Below, piece after piece: positions 1 to 14,251 of a DNA stretch of 64,000 bases (positions are counted from its first letter, which is position 1; each line of letters begins with the position of its first letter). Source of the stretch: Muscardinus avellanarius (Eukaryota; Chordata; Mammalia; Rodentia; Gliridae); the NCBI GenBank assembly GCA_963383645.1, contig OY726559.1:109328235-109392234 (forward strand), given 5' to 3'. The position numbers were made by a program, and so were the translations under genes. The notes beneath the pieces are model-generated. The model did no database searches, was not told the DNA's origin, and worked only from the letters and a program-made list of their open reading frames with translations.

Positions 1-75
1 TGTGCACTTGGGCTCATCTTCCTGCTGAGCTTTGGCCCCATCCATAAACAAATACTCCTATGGTGTGCCCACCAG

Positions 76-265
76 GTCACTCCCAGGAAACAGAATGCCT
101 GAGGGAGGCCCTGCTCTCCTCTCGATCCCGGCTTCAAGAGCTGGAGAAGGAACTAGAACAGCAGAAGGTGGAGCGGCAGCAGCTTTTGGAAGACTTGCAG
201 GAGAAGCAGCAAGAGATTTTGCATTTCAGGGAGGAACGTATGTCGCTCCAGGATAATGACTCTAG
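76..265 (+). CDS. PDE4DIP: PDE4DIP exon (first in window)
   Basis: Acceptor AG at 74-75, donor GTAAGG after 265. It enters in phase 1 and leaves in phase 2. It encodes coiled coil starting [17 protein letters not shown] and rich in E, Q and L heptads ([27 protein letters not shown]). Bases 1-75 are the end of the preceding intron. Confidence 0.92.
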
Positions 266-3200
266 GTAAGGCACACAGCGGGTGGGAGGAGGTGCTTGAC
301 AAGCCCCATTTCAGATTTAGAAAAAGACACTTGGGGAAGACAGTAGTATCCTCTTTTGGATACTACTCATTTCCTCTCCACTATTCCTTCTATTCCTGCT
401 TCACTGGTGACCGTGAACAGAAGGAAGATCTCCCTGGGAATTTCTTTTGTACTCCAAATGTAATGAATGAAACCTCGTTATAGAAGACTACCGCATATCA
501 GAGACTGGAGGAAGAGCATCCCCATGCTTTCCATTAGATATAGGATACTGCTTCCCACATATCCTGGAAGCTGTTGCATTAGTGCAGGCTGGAGTGATGC
601 TGGTCCCCAGCACAAACCCCACAGCTACCTGTCAGAAAGGAGAGCACTGCAGGGCCAGTGAGGAGACCGTGCTGCTCTGTCTGTCCTGCTCCTTGCTGAG
701 GTAGCTAATGCTGCTTTATGTTATGTTCCTTTACCTGTCCCAGACTCTGCTTCTACCTTGGTGTCTTAAAAACAATGTTCTACTTGGCCCCTGAGTTGAC
801 ACTTGCAGCGAAAACTCTATGGGCAAAGATTGATTCTATGGCAACTCAGTAGGCCCTTCCTCTCCCTGTAGGCTACAGCACAAGGTGGCCCTCCTGCAGC
901 AACAGTGTGAAGAGAAGCAGCAGCTGTTCCAGTCCCTGCAGTCAGAGCTACAAATCTATGAGGCACTTTATGGAAATTCTAAGAAGGGCCTGAAAGGTAT
1001 GTGTCTCCTCTGCTCCTCCAGTGTAAATTCCAAGTATGAGCTATTGGTGGCATGAGCAAGATCCAACCTGGATGCCTTTAACAAGAGGCCACAAAGAATC
1101 AAACTTCACCTCCTTAGATAGCCAGAAACAAATCAGTCAATGAATAGACTATATTCTTTTTAATGCAAAGAATGCATTTTTATTTTTTTTTATTTTTTTT
1201 ATTTATTTTTTTTATTGGTGCACTGTATTCATACATCATAGTGGGATACAAACTTTTGTAGACATACATGCACACATCGCCCAGTCAGCCCCCACCCAAT
1301 CCCCACCCCATTCCTCCTTCCCATGCTTGGCTTAGTGGTCGACATCTAGTATTATAGCAATTTATCCAAAATTAAAAATGATAATCTCACATAACAGTTT
1401 CATTTGTCTGATACCAAGCTTTTGATGACTTAAAGATAACATTTCAACATTTCTTTTTGCTTTCTTTCTTACCAGACAATATTTTTTTCTATTTTTTTAA
1501 GTGAAACTATCATACATTTATATATTTATTTTTCAGAAAAAAAAACTATCCTAATATGGAATATGGATTCTAGATGCGCAAAATGATCTTGAAAAAGAAC
1601 AAAGCTAGAAGATATATATCTTCTGATTTCAAACCATATAAAGCTACAATAATTGAAACAGTGTAGTACTGTTCTAAAGGCAGATATATAAACCATTGGA
1701 GTTAAATACAAGCCTAGAGCTAAATTCTTCCCTATATTATCAAGTTATTTTTGACAAGGTTTCCATGAACATTTGGTGGTAGAAATAATAATCTTTTAAC
1801 TAAATATTGTTGAAAAATAATAATTACATGGAAAAGAATAAAATTGGACCCTTACCTAACACATATACAAATATTAACTCAAAATAGATAAAAGACCTAA
1901 ATATACATCTTAAGACTATAAACTTTTAGAAGAAAATCTGGGTCATAAAACCTCACAACATTGAAATTGGCAGTGATTTCTTGGATATGATTTCAATGGC
2001 ACAGGCAACAGAAGAGTATACAAACTCCCTAAAAAATAAAAAAAATACTGTATATCCAAAGACAATGTAAACAGAGTTAAAAGTTACTAATAGAATGGGA
2101 TAAAATATTTCCAAATGCTATATCTGAAGGTATATTAATATTCCAACTAGAAATCCTAAAAATTAGCAACAATAAAAGCAAACAATAATATTTAGAGATA
2201 GGTAAAAGACTTACATAAATAATGAATCTCCACAGATAACCAATCTTAGTTGTCTGTTGGATGGAAAATCTTCTTTCTCTGGTTCTGGTGTGTGTTACCT
2301 ATTTCTTCTTTGTAGTTAATCTCTTTGAGTATTTTCTCTAGCGCTGGTTTTGAAGACATAAATTCCTTCAGTTTCTGTTTGTCATGGAAGCTTCTTATTT
2401 TTCCATCTAATTTGATAGAAAGTTGATAGAAAGTTTTGCTGGGTAGGAAATTTTTGGCTGGAAGTTGTTTTCTTTCAGAGTTTGGAATATGTTACTCCAA
2501 GCCCTTCTGGCTCTCATGACTTGGTTTGGGAAGTCTGGAGTGATTCTAATTGGTTTGCCTCTGAATGTCACTTGGCCCTTTGTTTTTGTTGCCTTTAAGA
2601 TTCTCTGCTTGGCTTCCACATTGGTCATTTTGACAATTATGTGGTGTGAGGATCCTCTTCTCCGATCCTGTCTAAAGGGAGTTCTATAAGTTTCCTGGAT
2701 CTGTGTATCAACCTCTTGCTCTACGTTTGGAAAATTTTCTGCTATTACTTCCTTGAAGAGATCATTGATCCCTTTGGTATCACTTTCTTTTCCCTCCTCT
2801 ATTCCAATTATTCTTAGGTTAGCTCTCTTAAAATGGGCCCATATTTCTTCAATGTCAGATTCCTGCTGTTGGATATTTTTTTCTAGATTAGAAACTATGC
2901 GTTCATTTTTGGAATGATCATCTTCTAAGAGCGAGATTCTGTTCTCCATGTGGTCTAATTGGTTGTTTGTGCTTTGAATTGAGGCCTTTACTTCATTAAT
3001 TGCATCCTTTATCTCTTTTTGGCTCTCTCTGAGTTCTTTTCAAAGCACCTCTATTATTTCTACAGTTATTTTCCTGATTTGATCTTCTAGAAATCTCTGA
3101 TTTTCTGTTTTATCGGGTTCTGATGTTGTGGGGTTGTGGGCATTCATTGCTCCATTGTTATTCCTCTTTCCCATGATTTCGGAAGTTTGTGCCTTCTCTG

Positions 3201-6200
3201 GGTTCTTCCCTTGGGTGACTATGACTTCACTTAAGGTGTTCTGGATCTAGAGTCTGTAGTGTCTCAGACCCCACTACTCCTTTACTGGGTTGTATCACAG
3301 AGTCTCCGACCCAGGGAGTCGATAGAGGCTGCTTTAAACTATGGGGGGGTGCCAGGTTGCACGTTCTCCTATGGTGTGATATCTCTGCCACCGCCACTCC
3401 CCCACTGGGTCAAGTCCCAGGGAGTACAGTACTGGGATTTCTCCTCTGTGGCCCGCAATTTGACTCACTGTTCTTGAGCACGCAGATGTAGCTGTACTGG
3501 ACTCGTTGAATTCACTGCTGCTGCCGCTGGTGACAATATGGCACCGCTGCTACGCCCTTGGCCGTGAGGCTGGCTTATTTCTTCTTGGTTTTGATTTCCA
3601 CTCTGAGTCCCTGCAGCGTGTGCTGAGCTCAGCCACTGGGAACTTTAGATGCTCTCTGTGCCGAATAATCCCGCCTGGCTGTTCTGCAGCGGCTCACCTC
3701 GGCTTGCTGTAGCCGTCTGGTGAACTCGCCGCTGCCGCCGGCAGTATGGCGCTGCTGCCGCGTCCTAGGGCGTGAGGCCGGTGTATCTCCTCTGAGGCTC
3801 TGAGCTCTGTTTTCAGTCCACTTTCTCTCTGGAGCCTGGTGATTTTTTTGTTTCTCTGGTGATGGTGTTTTCTGGCTATGAAAGGCACTGATTTTGTGGT
3901 AATGGAGATTGGTTGTTAGCGGGGCTCTTAAGCCCCGCTTTTCTCTGTCACCATCTTCCCGGAAGTCCAAAAACGCTTTTCTCTGTTGATTTTCTGTATT
4001 GTTTTTTTTTTATTCTCTATTTTGTTAATTTCTGCTCTAATTTTAATAATCTCCCATCTTCTGCTGGCTTTGGGGTTCAATTGTTCCTGCTTTTCAAGGG
4101 CTTTGAGCTGTGTCATTAGGTTATTTATTTGAAGATTTTCTGTTTTTCTTGTGTGAGCACGCATTGCTATAAATTTTCCTCTTAATACTGCCTTCAAAGT
4201 GTCCCAGAGGTTTTGATATGTTGTATCTTTATTTTCATTTGTTTCTATAAATTTCTTGATTTCACCTCTTACATCTTCTATGACCCATTCTTCATTCAGA
4301 AGTGTGGTGTTCAGTCTCCACATGTTTATGTTGTTTCTCTGGGTCTTCTTATAGTTGATTTCTAGTTTCATTTCATTATGGTCTGAAATGACACAGGGAA
4401 GTATGTAATATTTTTAAATTTGCTAGTGCTCATTTTGTGTCCCAGGATGTGATCTATTTTTGAGAAGGTTCCGTGAACAGCTGAGAAAAATGTAAACTCC
4501 GCTCTAGTTGGGTGAAATATTCTATATGTGTCCAACAGGTCTATTTGGTTAATGGTGTTCTTTAGTTCTGAGGCATCTTTACTGACCCTTTGTCTGGAAG
4601 ATCGGTCTAGTATTGTGAGAGGTGTGTTGAAGTCTCCCAGTATTATTGTGTTGGGATTTATGTGTGACTTCATGTCACAAAGAGTTTGATTTATGAAAGT
4701 AGCTGCCCCTATGTTCGGGGCATAGATTAGATGTTCATTATTGTTATTTCCTCTTGCTGGATTATTCCTTTTACCAGTAAAATATGACCTTCTTTGTCTC
4801 TCCTAATAAGTTTGGGTTTGAAATCTAACTTGTCTGATATCATAGTTGCTACTCCTGCTTGTCTTCTAGTACCATTAGCATGGATTACCTTGCTCCAGCC
4901 CTTTACCTTGAGTTTGTTCCTATCTTTACTTGTAAGGTGTGTTTCTTGTAAGCAGCAGATGGATGCATTCTGGTTTTTAATCCATTTTGCCACTTTATGT
5001 CTTTTTATTGGGGAGTTGAGGCCATTTACATTCAGTGTGATTATAGAGAGATAATTTTTAATTATTAACATGTTAAGATCTTATTTCTGTTTGAGATACT
5101 GTTTATTCTTCTTTGCTTAGTTGTCTGCTAGATGGGAATTCTTGTTTCTTTGGTTCTGGCGTGGATTACCTATTTCTTCTTTGCAGTTAATCTCCTTGAG
5201 TATTTTCTCTAGCGCTGGTTTTGAAGACATAAATTCCTTCAGATTATGTTTGTCATGGAAGCTTCTTATTTCCCCATCTAATTTGATAGATAGTTTTGCT
5301 GGGTAGGAAATTTTTGGCTGGAAGTTGTTTTCTTTCAGAGTTTGGAATATGTTACTCCACGCCCTTTTGGCTTTCATGACTTGGTTTGGGAAATCTGGAG
5401 TGATTCTAATTGGTTTGCCTCTGAATGTCACGTGGCCTTTTGTTTTTGTTGCCTTTAAGATTCTCTTCTTGGCTTCCACATTAGTCATTTTGAAAATTAT
5501 GGGCGTAGGGATCCTCTCCTCTGATCCTGTCTAAAGGGAGATCTATAAGTTTCCTGGGCCTATGTATCAAACTCTTGCTCTATGTTTGGAAAATTTTCTT
5601 CTATTACTTCCTTGAAGAGATTGTTGATCCCTTTGGTTTCACCTTCTTTTCCCTCCTCTATTCCAATTATTCTTAGGTTAGCTCTCTTAAAATGGGCCCA
5701 TATTTCTTCAATGTCAGATTCCTGCTGTTGGATTTTTTATTCTAAATTGTAAACTATGCGTTCATTTTTGGAGTGATCATCTTCTAGAAGTGAGATTCTA
5801 TTCTCCATGTGGTCTAATCTATTGTTTATACTTTGAATTGAGGCCTTTATTTCAATGATTGCATCCTTTATCTCTTTTTGACTCTCTCTGAATTCTTTTT
5901 GAAAGCCCTCTATTATTTCTAAAGTTATTTTCCTGATTTGATCTTCTAGAGATCTCTGGATTTCTGTGTTATCAGATTCTGATGTTGTGGGGTTGTGGGC
6001 ATTCACTGCTCCATTGTTATTTCTCTTTCCCATGATTTTGGAAGTTTGTGCCTTCTCTGGGTTCTTCCCTGGGTCACTACGAGTTCACTTAAGGTGCTCC
6101 GGATCTAAAGTCTGTGGTATCTCAGTCACCTATTCTCCTTTACTGGGTTGTATCACAAAGTCTCAGACCCAGGGAGTCAATCGAGGCTGCTTTAGACCAT

Positions 6201-9200
6201 GGGGGATGCCAGGTTGGGCGTTCTCCCACGGAGAGTCGTGACTATGATGTGATATCTCTGCCACCGCCACTCCCCCACTGGGTTGCACTGCTAAAATCTC
6301 CAACCCAGGGAGACTATCTATGCAAGTTCCTGAGAGTGCAGTACTGGGATTTTTCCTCTAGGGGCCATAATTTGACTCACGTTTGTTGAGTGCCTTGATG
6401 GAGCTGTAGTGGACTCGGTGAATTCACTACTGCCGTCGCTGGCAATATGGCACTGCTGCCATGCCCTCAGCTGTGAGGCTGGCGTCTTTCTTCTCTGGTT
6501 TTGAGCTCCACTCTGAGTCCCTACAGGTTGTGCTGAGCCCGACCCTTGGGAGCTTTAGACGCTCCTTGCGCCAAAAAAACTGCTGACTGCCGCCCGGGTG
6601 TTCAGCAGCTGCTCACCTCAGCTCGCTGTCCACCCCCTCCTCTCGAGCCTGGTGGCTGGTTGAGTGCGTTGGGCTGGAGCCATCTGGTGAATTTGCCGCT
6701 GCCACCACAGTAAGGCACTGCTGCTGAGTCCTTGGCCCTGAGGCCAGCGTACCTCCTCTCTGGATTTGAGCCATGTTTTGAATCTCCCTCCTCCCTGGAC
6801 CCTTGTGCTGAGAGGGAAGATGGAGCCCGCGCCACTCTGCACCGCGGCTCCAGCCGCGGCACTGTGGGCTGGTTTCTTTCTGGCGTCTTGTTTTTTCAGC
6901 CCTCTTTTTCTCTGTCCCTTGTATTTACAGTTTTTATTTCTTTTTTGATGGTGTTTCTGGCTCTGAAAGGCTCTAGTTTTGTGGTAATAGAGATCGATTG
7001 TTAGAGGGACTCGTAAGCACCACTTTTCTCCATCGCCATCTTCCCAGAAGTCCTCCTCTGTTCTTATTTGGGCTTTAGTGGTATGAATTTTTCTCTTACC
7101 GTTGCTTTCAAGATGTCCCAGAGGTTTTGATATGTTGTATCTCAGTTTTCATTTGTTTCTAGAAATTTCTTTTTTTCATTCCTTATTTCTTCTATGACTC
7201 ATTCTTCATTTAGCAGTGTGGTATTCTGTCTTCACATGATTTTGTGGTTACTCTGGGTTTTATTATAGTTGATTTCAGTTTCATTATATTGTGGTCTGAA
7301 AAGATGCAGGGACATATGTCACATTTTTTAAATTTGATGGTGCCTAATTTGTGGCCCAGGATGTGATTTCTTTTGGAAAAAGTTCCATTAGGAGCTGAGA
7401 AAAATGTGAACTCTGCTGTAGTTTGGTGGAATATTCTGTATGTATCTAATTAGTAGCATTTGGTTTATGGAGTTCTTTTGGTTTGAGGCATCTTAACTGA
7501 CCTTTTGTCCAGAGGATCAGTTTAGCAGTGTGAAAGGGGTGTTGAAGTCTCCAAGTATTAATGCATTAGGAGCCATGTGTGAAAAGAGTTTATTTGATAA
7601 AAGCAGCTGCATCTATGTTTGGGACATAAATGTTGACTATAATTATTTCCTTTTGCTGGATTGTTCCTTTTACCATTTAAAAAATGACCTGCTTTATATC
7701 TTCTGATAGGCTTGGGTTTGAAGTCTGACTTTTCTGATATCATAGTTGCTACTACTCTTACTTATCTTCAAATTCTGTTGGCATGGGTTATGTTGCTCCA
7801 GCCCTTTGCCTTTAGTTTGTTACTATCTTGTAAGGTGTGTTTCTTGCAGGCCACGGAGAGATAAATTTTGTTTTTTAATCCATTTGCCACCTTATATCTT
7901 TTGTGTGTGTGTGGTACTGAGGTTGTAGCCCAGGGGCTTTCTACCTTTGAGCTATACTCCCAGTCCTATTTTTTATTCTTAGTTTGAAACAGGGTGTCAC
8001 TGACTTGCAAAGGGTCTCACTAAAGTAGCTGAGGCTGGCCATAAACCTGTGCTCCTCTTGTCTCAGCCTCCTAAATACTAGAATTACCAGCGTGCACCAC
8101 CAGACCTAGCTACCTTATGTGTCTTTTGTGGGGAGTTGAAGCCATTTATGTTCATTATGATTATTGAGAGGTGATTTTCTTTGTGTGGTACTGGGGGTAG
8201 AACCCAGGGGCTTTTGAAATTTTTTACCTCTGGGCAATACTCCCAGACATAGTTTATACTTTATTGGGAAATAGAGTCTCACTAAATTGCTGAGAGCCTC
8301 ACTGAGTATCTGAGGCTGGCTTTGAACCTGTGTGATCATCTTGTCTCAGCCTTCCAAGCACTGGGATTACAAGTATGTTTCACAGTGCCTGGATGAGAAG
8401 TGAGTTTTAATTTATAACATTTTGAGTTTTAACTTCTGTTTGAGGTAGTGTTTGGTCTTTGCTTAGTTGTTTGCTTGATGGAAATTATTGTTTCTCTGGT
8501 TCTGGCATGTATTACTTATTTCTTCTTTGCAGTTACTCTCTTTGAGTACTTTTTCTAGTTCTGGTTTGAAAGATATCATTTTATTCAGCATCTGTTTGTC
8601 ATGGAAGATTTTTATTTCCCAATCAAATTTGAGAAATAGTTTTGCTGGGTAGAAAATTTTGGGCTTCAAGTTGTTTTCTTTCAGAGTTTTAAATATTTAG
8701 TCCAGGCAATTCTGGCTTTCATGACTTAAGTTTTAGAAGTCTGGAGTGATTTTAATTGGTTTACCTCTGAATATCACTTGGTTTTTTGTTTTTGTTGCCT
8801 TTAAGATTCTCTCCTTGAGCTGGGCTTGGTGGCATATGCTTGTAATCCCAAAATTCAAGAGGCTGAGAGAGGAGGATCGTGGATCAGTCAGCCTCAGCTA
8901 CTTAGTGAGATCCTTTGCAACTGAGACTCTTTTTGAAAATAAAGAATTAAAAATAGGGCTGCGGGTATAGATCAGAGGTAGAATGCCCCTGGTTTCCATC
9001 TCTAGTGCCATATAAAAATATTTTTTCCTTGTCTTCTATGTTGGTTAGTTTGACTATTTTGTGCCATGGTAAACCTTTTTTCTGATCTTGTCTAAAGGGG
9101 GTTCTATACATTTTCTCTACCTGTATATCAACCTCTTTTTTATGTTATAAAAAAGTTTTTATATTACTTCTTTGAAAGGGTTGTTGATCCCTTTGGTTTC

Positions 9201-12200
9201 ACCTTCTAGTCTCTCTTCTATGCCTATTATTCTTAATTTAGTTCTTTTAAGATGGGTCTATATCTCTTCAATGTTTAATTCATGTTATCAAATTGTTTTT
9301 TCTATTTTTTTTTTTTTTTTTTTGGTGGTGGCACTGGGGGGTGGAACCCAGGGGCTTTCTACCTCCGGGCTATACTTCCAGACCTATTTTATATTTTATT
9401 TGGAAACAGGGTCTCACTAAGTTGCTGAGAGCCTCACTAAGTAGCTGAGGCTGGCTTCCAACCTGTGTGATCCTCCTGTCTCAGCCTCCCAAGCGCGGGG
9501 ATTACAAGCATGCACCACCACGCCCGGCTTCTAAGAGAGAAATTCTAATTTCCATGTACTCCAATCTATTTTTTTTTATGGTTTGTATTGATGCTTTCAC
9601 TTCAGTGATTGTATCCTTTATTTTTTTCTTGTCTCTGTGAATTCTTTTGGAAATCTTGTATAGTTTTTACTGTTAAATTTCTGATTAGTCCTTTTGGTGA
9701 TCTTTGTAATTCTGTGTTTTCAGGTTCTGTTATTGTGGTCTTGTGGGAGCTCATTGCTTTTTTGTTATTCCTACTTCTCATAGTTTCAGAAGTTTGTATC
9801 TTGTTCCTTTTTTTGCGGTCCTGGGAATGTAACCCTGGGGCCTCTACTTCCAGGTTATGCCCCTGGCCTATTTTATGTTTTATTTTGAAACAGGGTCTCA
9901 CTAAGTTGCTGAGAGCCTTACTTAAATAGCTGAGTCTGGCTTTGAAACTGTGCAGTCCTCCTGTCTCAGCCTCCCAAGTACTGGAATTACAAGTGTGCAC
10001 CACCATGTCCAGAAGTATCTTGTTGCTTTTGATAGATTTCTCTCATTCTGTAGGTGTCAACTGGTATATCAAAGGGCAAGTTGTGTTGTATTCAATGGTG
10101 AAGATTGAGTGAGTATGAAAATGAAGTCATAAATGCAAGAATAGGGTAAAGCCACAGATAGGATTGAATAGAATGAGAGTATAAGTAAGTTAGTATATAA
10201 TAGAGATTAGAGATAGTGAATATGTAATAGGATTCTGGTAACCAATTTTTATTGCTTACTATACTAGTATAGTAAATACTGTGTCCGTTTTATTTTTATT
10301 GGAACAGTATTTAGTATAGCGATATGAAGTGGATTTAATATAAGAGAAAAGAAACAAAGAAAAGGATGGAGAGTAGCGTATAGACCTGTACAAGGGAAAA
10401 GGCATATGAAAGGGGTTGGGAAGAGAGCAAACAAAGAAGCATACAAATACACACAAAATAACAAACAAAACAACAAAATAATGCAACACTAAAACATATG
10501 AATACTCAGTAGACTTGGCCTCTGCAGTCTCTCTCTGTGCAAATGCTGAGTTCCACCAGCACCTTTCTTGCTGCAAGCCTGGTTCTCTGAGTTTCTCTCT
10601 GTATATGCATATTGACAGTATCAGTGGGGCTGGATCTAGTGTTAAGTGCAGGTCTCCCTCTGTGCATTCTAACAATGCTGAACCTGCGATTCTTTATTCC
10701 TTTGTAGGCAGTGGGTGTTGCTGGGACCAGACACAGCATATACATAGAAATTCCTTTTTTCTCCAAGACTAGGGTTGGGTTGGTCTGACTTCTCCCTGCT
10801 TACCATGATTGGGTGGTCTGTAGTGATCTCTAGAGGTCCTACGAAGGCTCTTATGCTTGGGGACTGTGAGCTTATTTGCCTGATTGGCCTTGGGGGCTGT
10901 CTGCTAATCCGAGCCTCTGCTATGTTCAACAATAGACTTCATCTCCACCTTCTCCAGGTTGAACTGCAAAGTCCCAGATCCTGTGTGTTTATCACTGGCT
11001 GCATGAGTCCCTGTAGCTGTGCCGGGTGATCTCCCACAGGGATGGCATGTTTACTTATGATGTTGTTGAGTGACGCTCTGGATCTCTGGAGGGCACAGTG
11101 AGGTTGTCTGCCACTGCTGCAAGTTGTAGTGGTGCTCTTTTTTTTCTGTGGTACCGGGGTTCCTGGAATCCCTTCTACCTCAGGACTACACTCCCAGACC
11201 TATTTTTTATACTTTTTGTTTGCAAACAGGGTCTCTTAAGCCAGTGCAGCTGGCTCAAACCTGCATGATCCTCCTGTCTCCACCTCTCAAGTGTAGGGAT
11301 TACAAGTGTGTGCCACCATGCCTGGCTAGCTGGTGCTTTTTGAGGATGCACTGAGGGCTTACAATTCTGATGAGTCACAGTCACTTACTTTATTTCAAGA
11401 TGTTGCCTTTTTTCTTTTCTGTGGGTCTCTGGCAGTCCTAGCACAATGAGGCAAGATGGTACTGCTAGGATGCCCATGGCTGCAGCTTATGGAGGCTGGC
11501 ATGATAATTTGCTTTCTTATCTGCCTTCTAGCTTTTTTGTTCCTGCCGCCTTTCACTTTTATTTTCAAATTTGTGCTGGTTTCTTTTTGTCAGAACTCTG
11601 CTTTCATTACATTAGAGACACAGTACTGCTTCATTTGGTCTTCATCTTCCTGGAAGTGATCTTGATTTCTTTTTTTAATGTTGTATAATTTTCTTTGTAG
11701 TGGTCTTTTACCTCCTTGGTTAGGTTTATTCATAAGTTTTTAAAACTTTTTTATGGACTATCCTGAATGGAAATATTTTCTGGATATCTTTTGTTTTCAG
11801 TCGGCATACTGGAAAGCTACTGACTTTTTAAAGACTAATTTTGTATCCAGACACTTTGCTGAATCTTGTTCTTCTTTGTATTTTATTTTTTCCTTTTTCC
11901 ATTGCTGGCTTGTAGTCATTAATTCTTTTATCTTTTGTTTGTTTTAGATAGTTTTTATCTATTATGAAATGTAACTTTTCTGAATATAGCAGTCTTGATT
12001 GGAATTTATTTTCTTTCAGGGTTTGGAGTACATCATACCAGGTCCTTCTGACTTTCATGATTTAGGTTGAGAAGTCTGGGATGATTCTTATTGTTTTGCC
12101 CCTGAATGCCACCCATTCTTTTGCTCTTTAATATTCTCTACTTGACCTATATGTTAGTCTCTTTGATTATTATGTGTTGTGGAGAAGTTCTTCTTTGATC

Positions 12201-14200
12201 CAGTCCTATTGGGGTTCTGAATGTCTAATGTACATGGATGTTCATCTTATTTTCTATGTTTGGGATATTCTCTGATATCTTTTCTCTGGAGAGGTTTCTA
12301 ATTTCCTGTGTTTATAATTCATGACCTTCAATGGCTATCATCTGTAATTAGGTCACTTCATTTCATCCCAGATTTCTTGAATAGTTTGATCCTGTTTTTG
12401 TATTGTATTCTGTATATTATTGACTCTATGGTCAGTTTTGAATGAACTGTCTTTTAAGAATGAGTCTATTTTCCATGTGGTCTAGTCTGCTAGAGGTGGT
12501 TTCTATTATTTCACTTACTCTTTTCTTCATTTATTTATTAATGTTTCATTCATTGCCTCTTCTTGATTCTTATTTAGGTTCTCAATCTCTTTATTGATAT
12601 GTTCTTTTATATCCTGTTCACTTTCTCTGGTTTCAACTAATGGCTTATATTTAGACTCAAAATTCTGAATTCTCCTCCTGGCATTTTCTGCAGCACTGTA
12701 TTATTGATGTCCATTGCTGTGGAGTCGTGGGAGTTTATTGTTTCCTTGTTGGCCTTGTTTTCCATGTTTTCAGAGCTCTTAGATTTGTATCTGTTGTGTT
12801 GGCATCATTTTCCAATCTGTGGGAGTACTATGTGTACTCGTTGTCTCTTTATAATAAGTCTTGTTCTGAGGGTATATATTTCCCTCAATAAATGTCTCAT
12901 ATGACCAGAATTTTTAGTTATTCCTCCAGAACCTCTTTAACAGAATATAGTTCTTAGTTCTGGAAAGCACCAGTTTCTGATTGGCTGCCAGACTCCATGC
13001 TCTCTGAACCTAAATTCAGGATGGATAGAGCCTATAACATTCTAATTGTGCAGCCTATTGAACTTTAATGCTCCAGGAACACCACTTGTTGTTGGTTGTG
13101 ATAATGTAAAACCCTGTGGACCACTGGCATCTGGCCTCCATGGTCACCAGTCACAACCTCAGCAGGGCCAGAGATTGTGACATTTAGAGCCCATGACACA
13201 GATGGCTGAGTTAATTTCCCTGGAACACAACTGTTACCCTGCTGGATGCTATCACAAAACCCTGTCAGCCTCAGGCATCTGTGATCACCAGTCTCAAACT
13301 CAGCTGTTTTCTTGCAGGGATTAGAGTACCAATCTCTCTTCTGGATGAGAGACTATAGTGTCCCCCGCCTACAACATTGCTGTCTGAGTTAAATTGCCCC
13401 AGGAAAATCCTGCTGCTCTGCCAGCTGTGATCATGTGAAACCCTGCTGGATCCTGGCCTCCCTACTTGTGGGGCTCAAATTCTACCAGGGAAGAAATTGT
13501 ACCATTCAATGCCTGGGCTATGCATAGCTGAGTTACTTAGCCTCAGGGACACCACCATGGCTCTGGGTAGTTAATATGAGACAGTGTCAGCTACTGGCCT
13601 CCATATTCATGGCAGTCAACCTCCATTGGGTGTGAGTTTATAACTTTATGAGCCTGTGGCATGGTTGGCTGAGTTATTTCACCCCAAATATACCACCATT
13701 GATGATCCCCTGTTGATCACTAGAGACCCCAGAGGGGCAGGTAGACTGCTTACTCTAGGTCTCACTTGAGTATTCCTGGGGACTGTGCTAATTCACATTT
13801 CCATTGTGTCCAATTGTAGCCTCCAACCCCCATCTTCATTGGGATGGCTTGCAAACTCAGATCCCACAAGTGTGGTCATTGTCATGTAAGTCCTTGCAGC
13901 CATGCAGGCTCCTTATGGGATTGTTTGTAAACTTACAGTAATGATCCCAGTTATCACCACTTAGGTCCCTGAAGCAAGGGTCAGCAGTTTTTAATTCTCA
14001 GTAAATTCTGCTGCAGCCACAGGAATCCACAGGGCAGTTTGATTGGGCAGTCTGGAGATTCACAGTGGTCTTGGCAAATTCATTTGTAGTTATTCTGGTT
14101 CCTACATGAAGGTTCTCTAGTTTCTTGGTAGTTTACTGGTTAATTTGACTGGATGGTCTGGAGATTCATTGTTTTGGGATATTTGAATGTGAAGAGAAGA

Positions 14201-14251
<51 letters not shown>

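Larger units (their letters stand above)
3969..7053 (-). mobile_element. L1 with complete 5' end, truncated within ORF2
   Basis: On minus it starts at 7053 with GGACTTCTGGGAAGATGGCG and has a ~1-kb GC-rich 5' UTR (6034-7053), ORF1 (6033-5117) and the first third of ORF2 (5071 to about 3969). It is cut exactly where copy A begins. ORF1 resembles copy A closely, so they belong to the same family. The missing 3' part is not found on the other side of copy A, so a simple nested insertion does not fully explain it. Confidence 0.82.
7057..11640 (-). mobile_element. older L1 fragment (ORF2 start, ORF1, 5' UTR) interrupted by SINEs
   Basis: Sequence parallel to 3969-7053 but much more diverged. An ORF2 endonuclease part lies at 7057-8170 and ORF1 at about 8400-9790, with matching phrases such as the lysine/phenylalanine-rich C-terminal block. 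A GC-poorer 5' UTR-like part extends to about 11640. Five or six SINEs are inserted inside. Boundaries are approximate. Confidence 0.65.

Noticed and set aside
10259..10932. Overlapping minus-strand frames (138, 86, 87 codons)
   Set aside because: They fall in the 5' UTR-like part of an old L1 and show no protein family features.
14203..14250. CRISPR-like or other regularly spaced array
   Set aside because: Simple dinucleotide microsatellite; no prokaryotic signal anywhere in the window.
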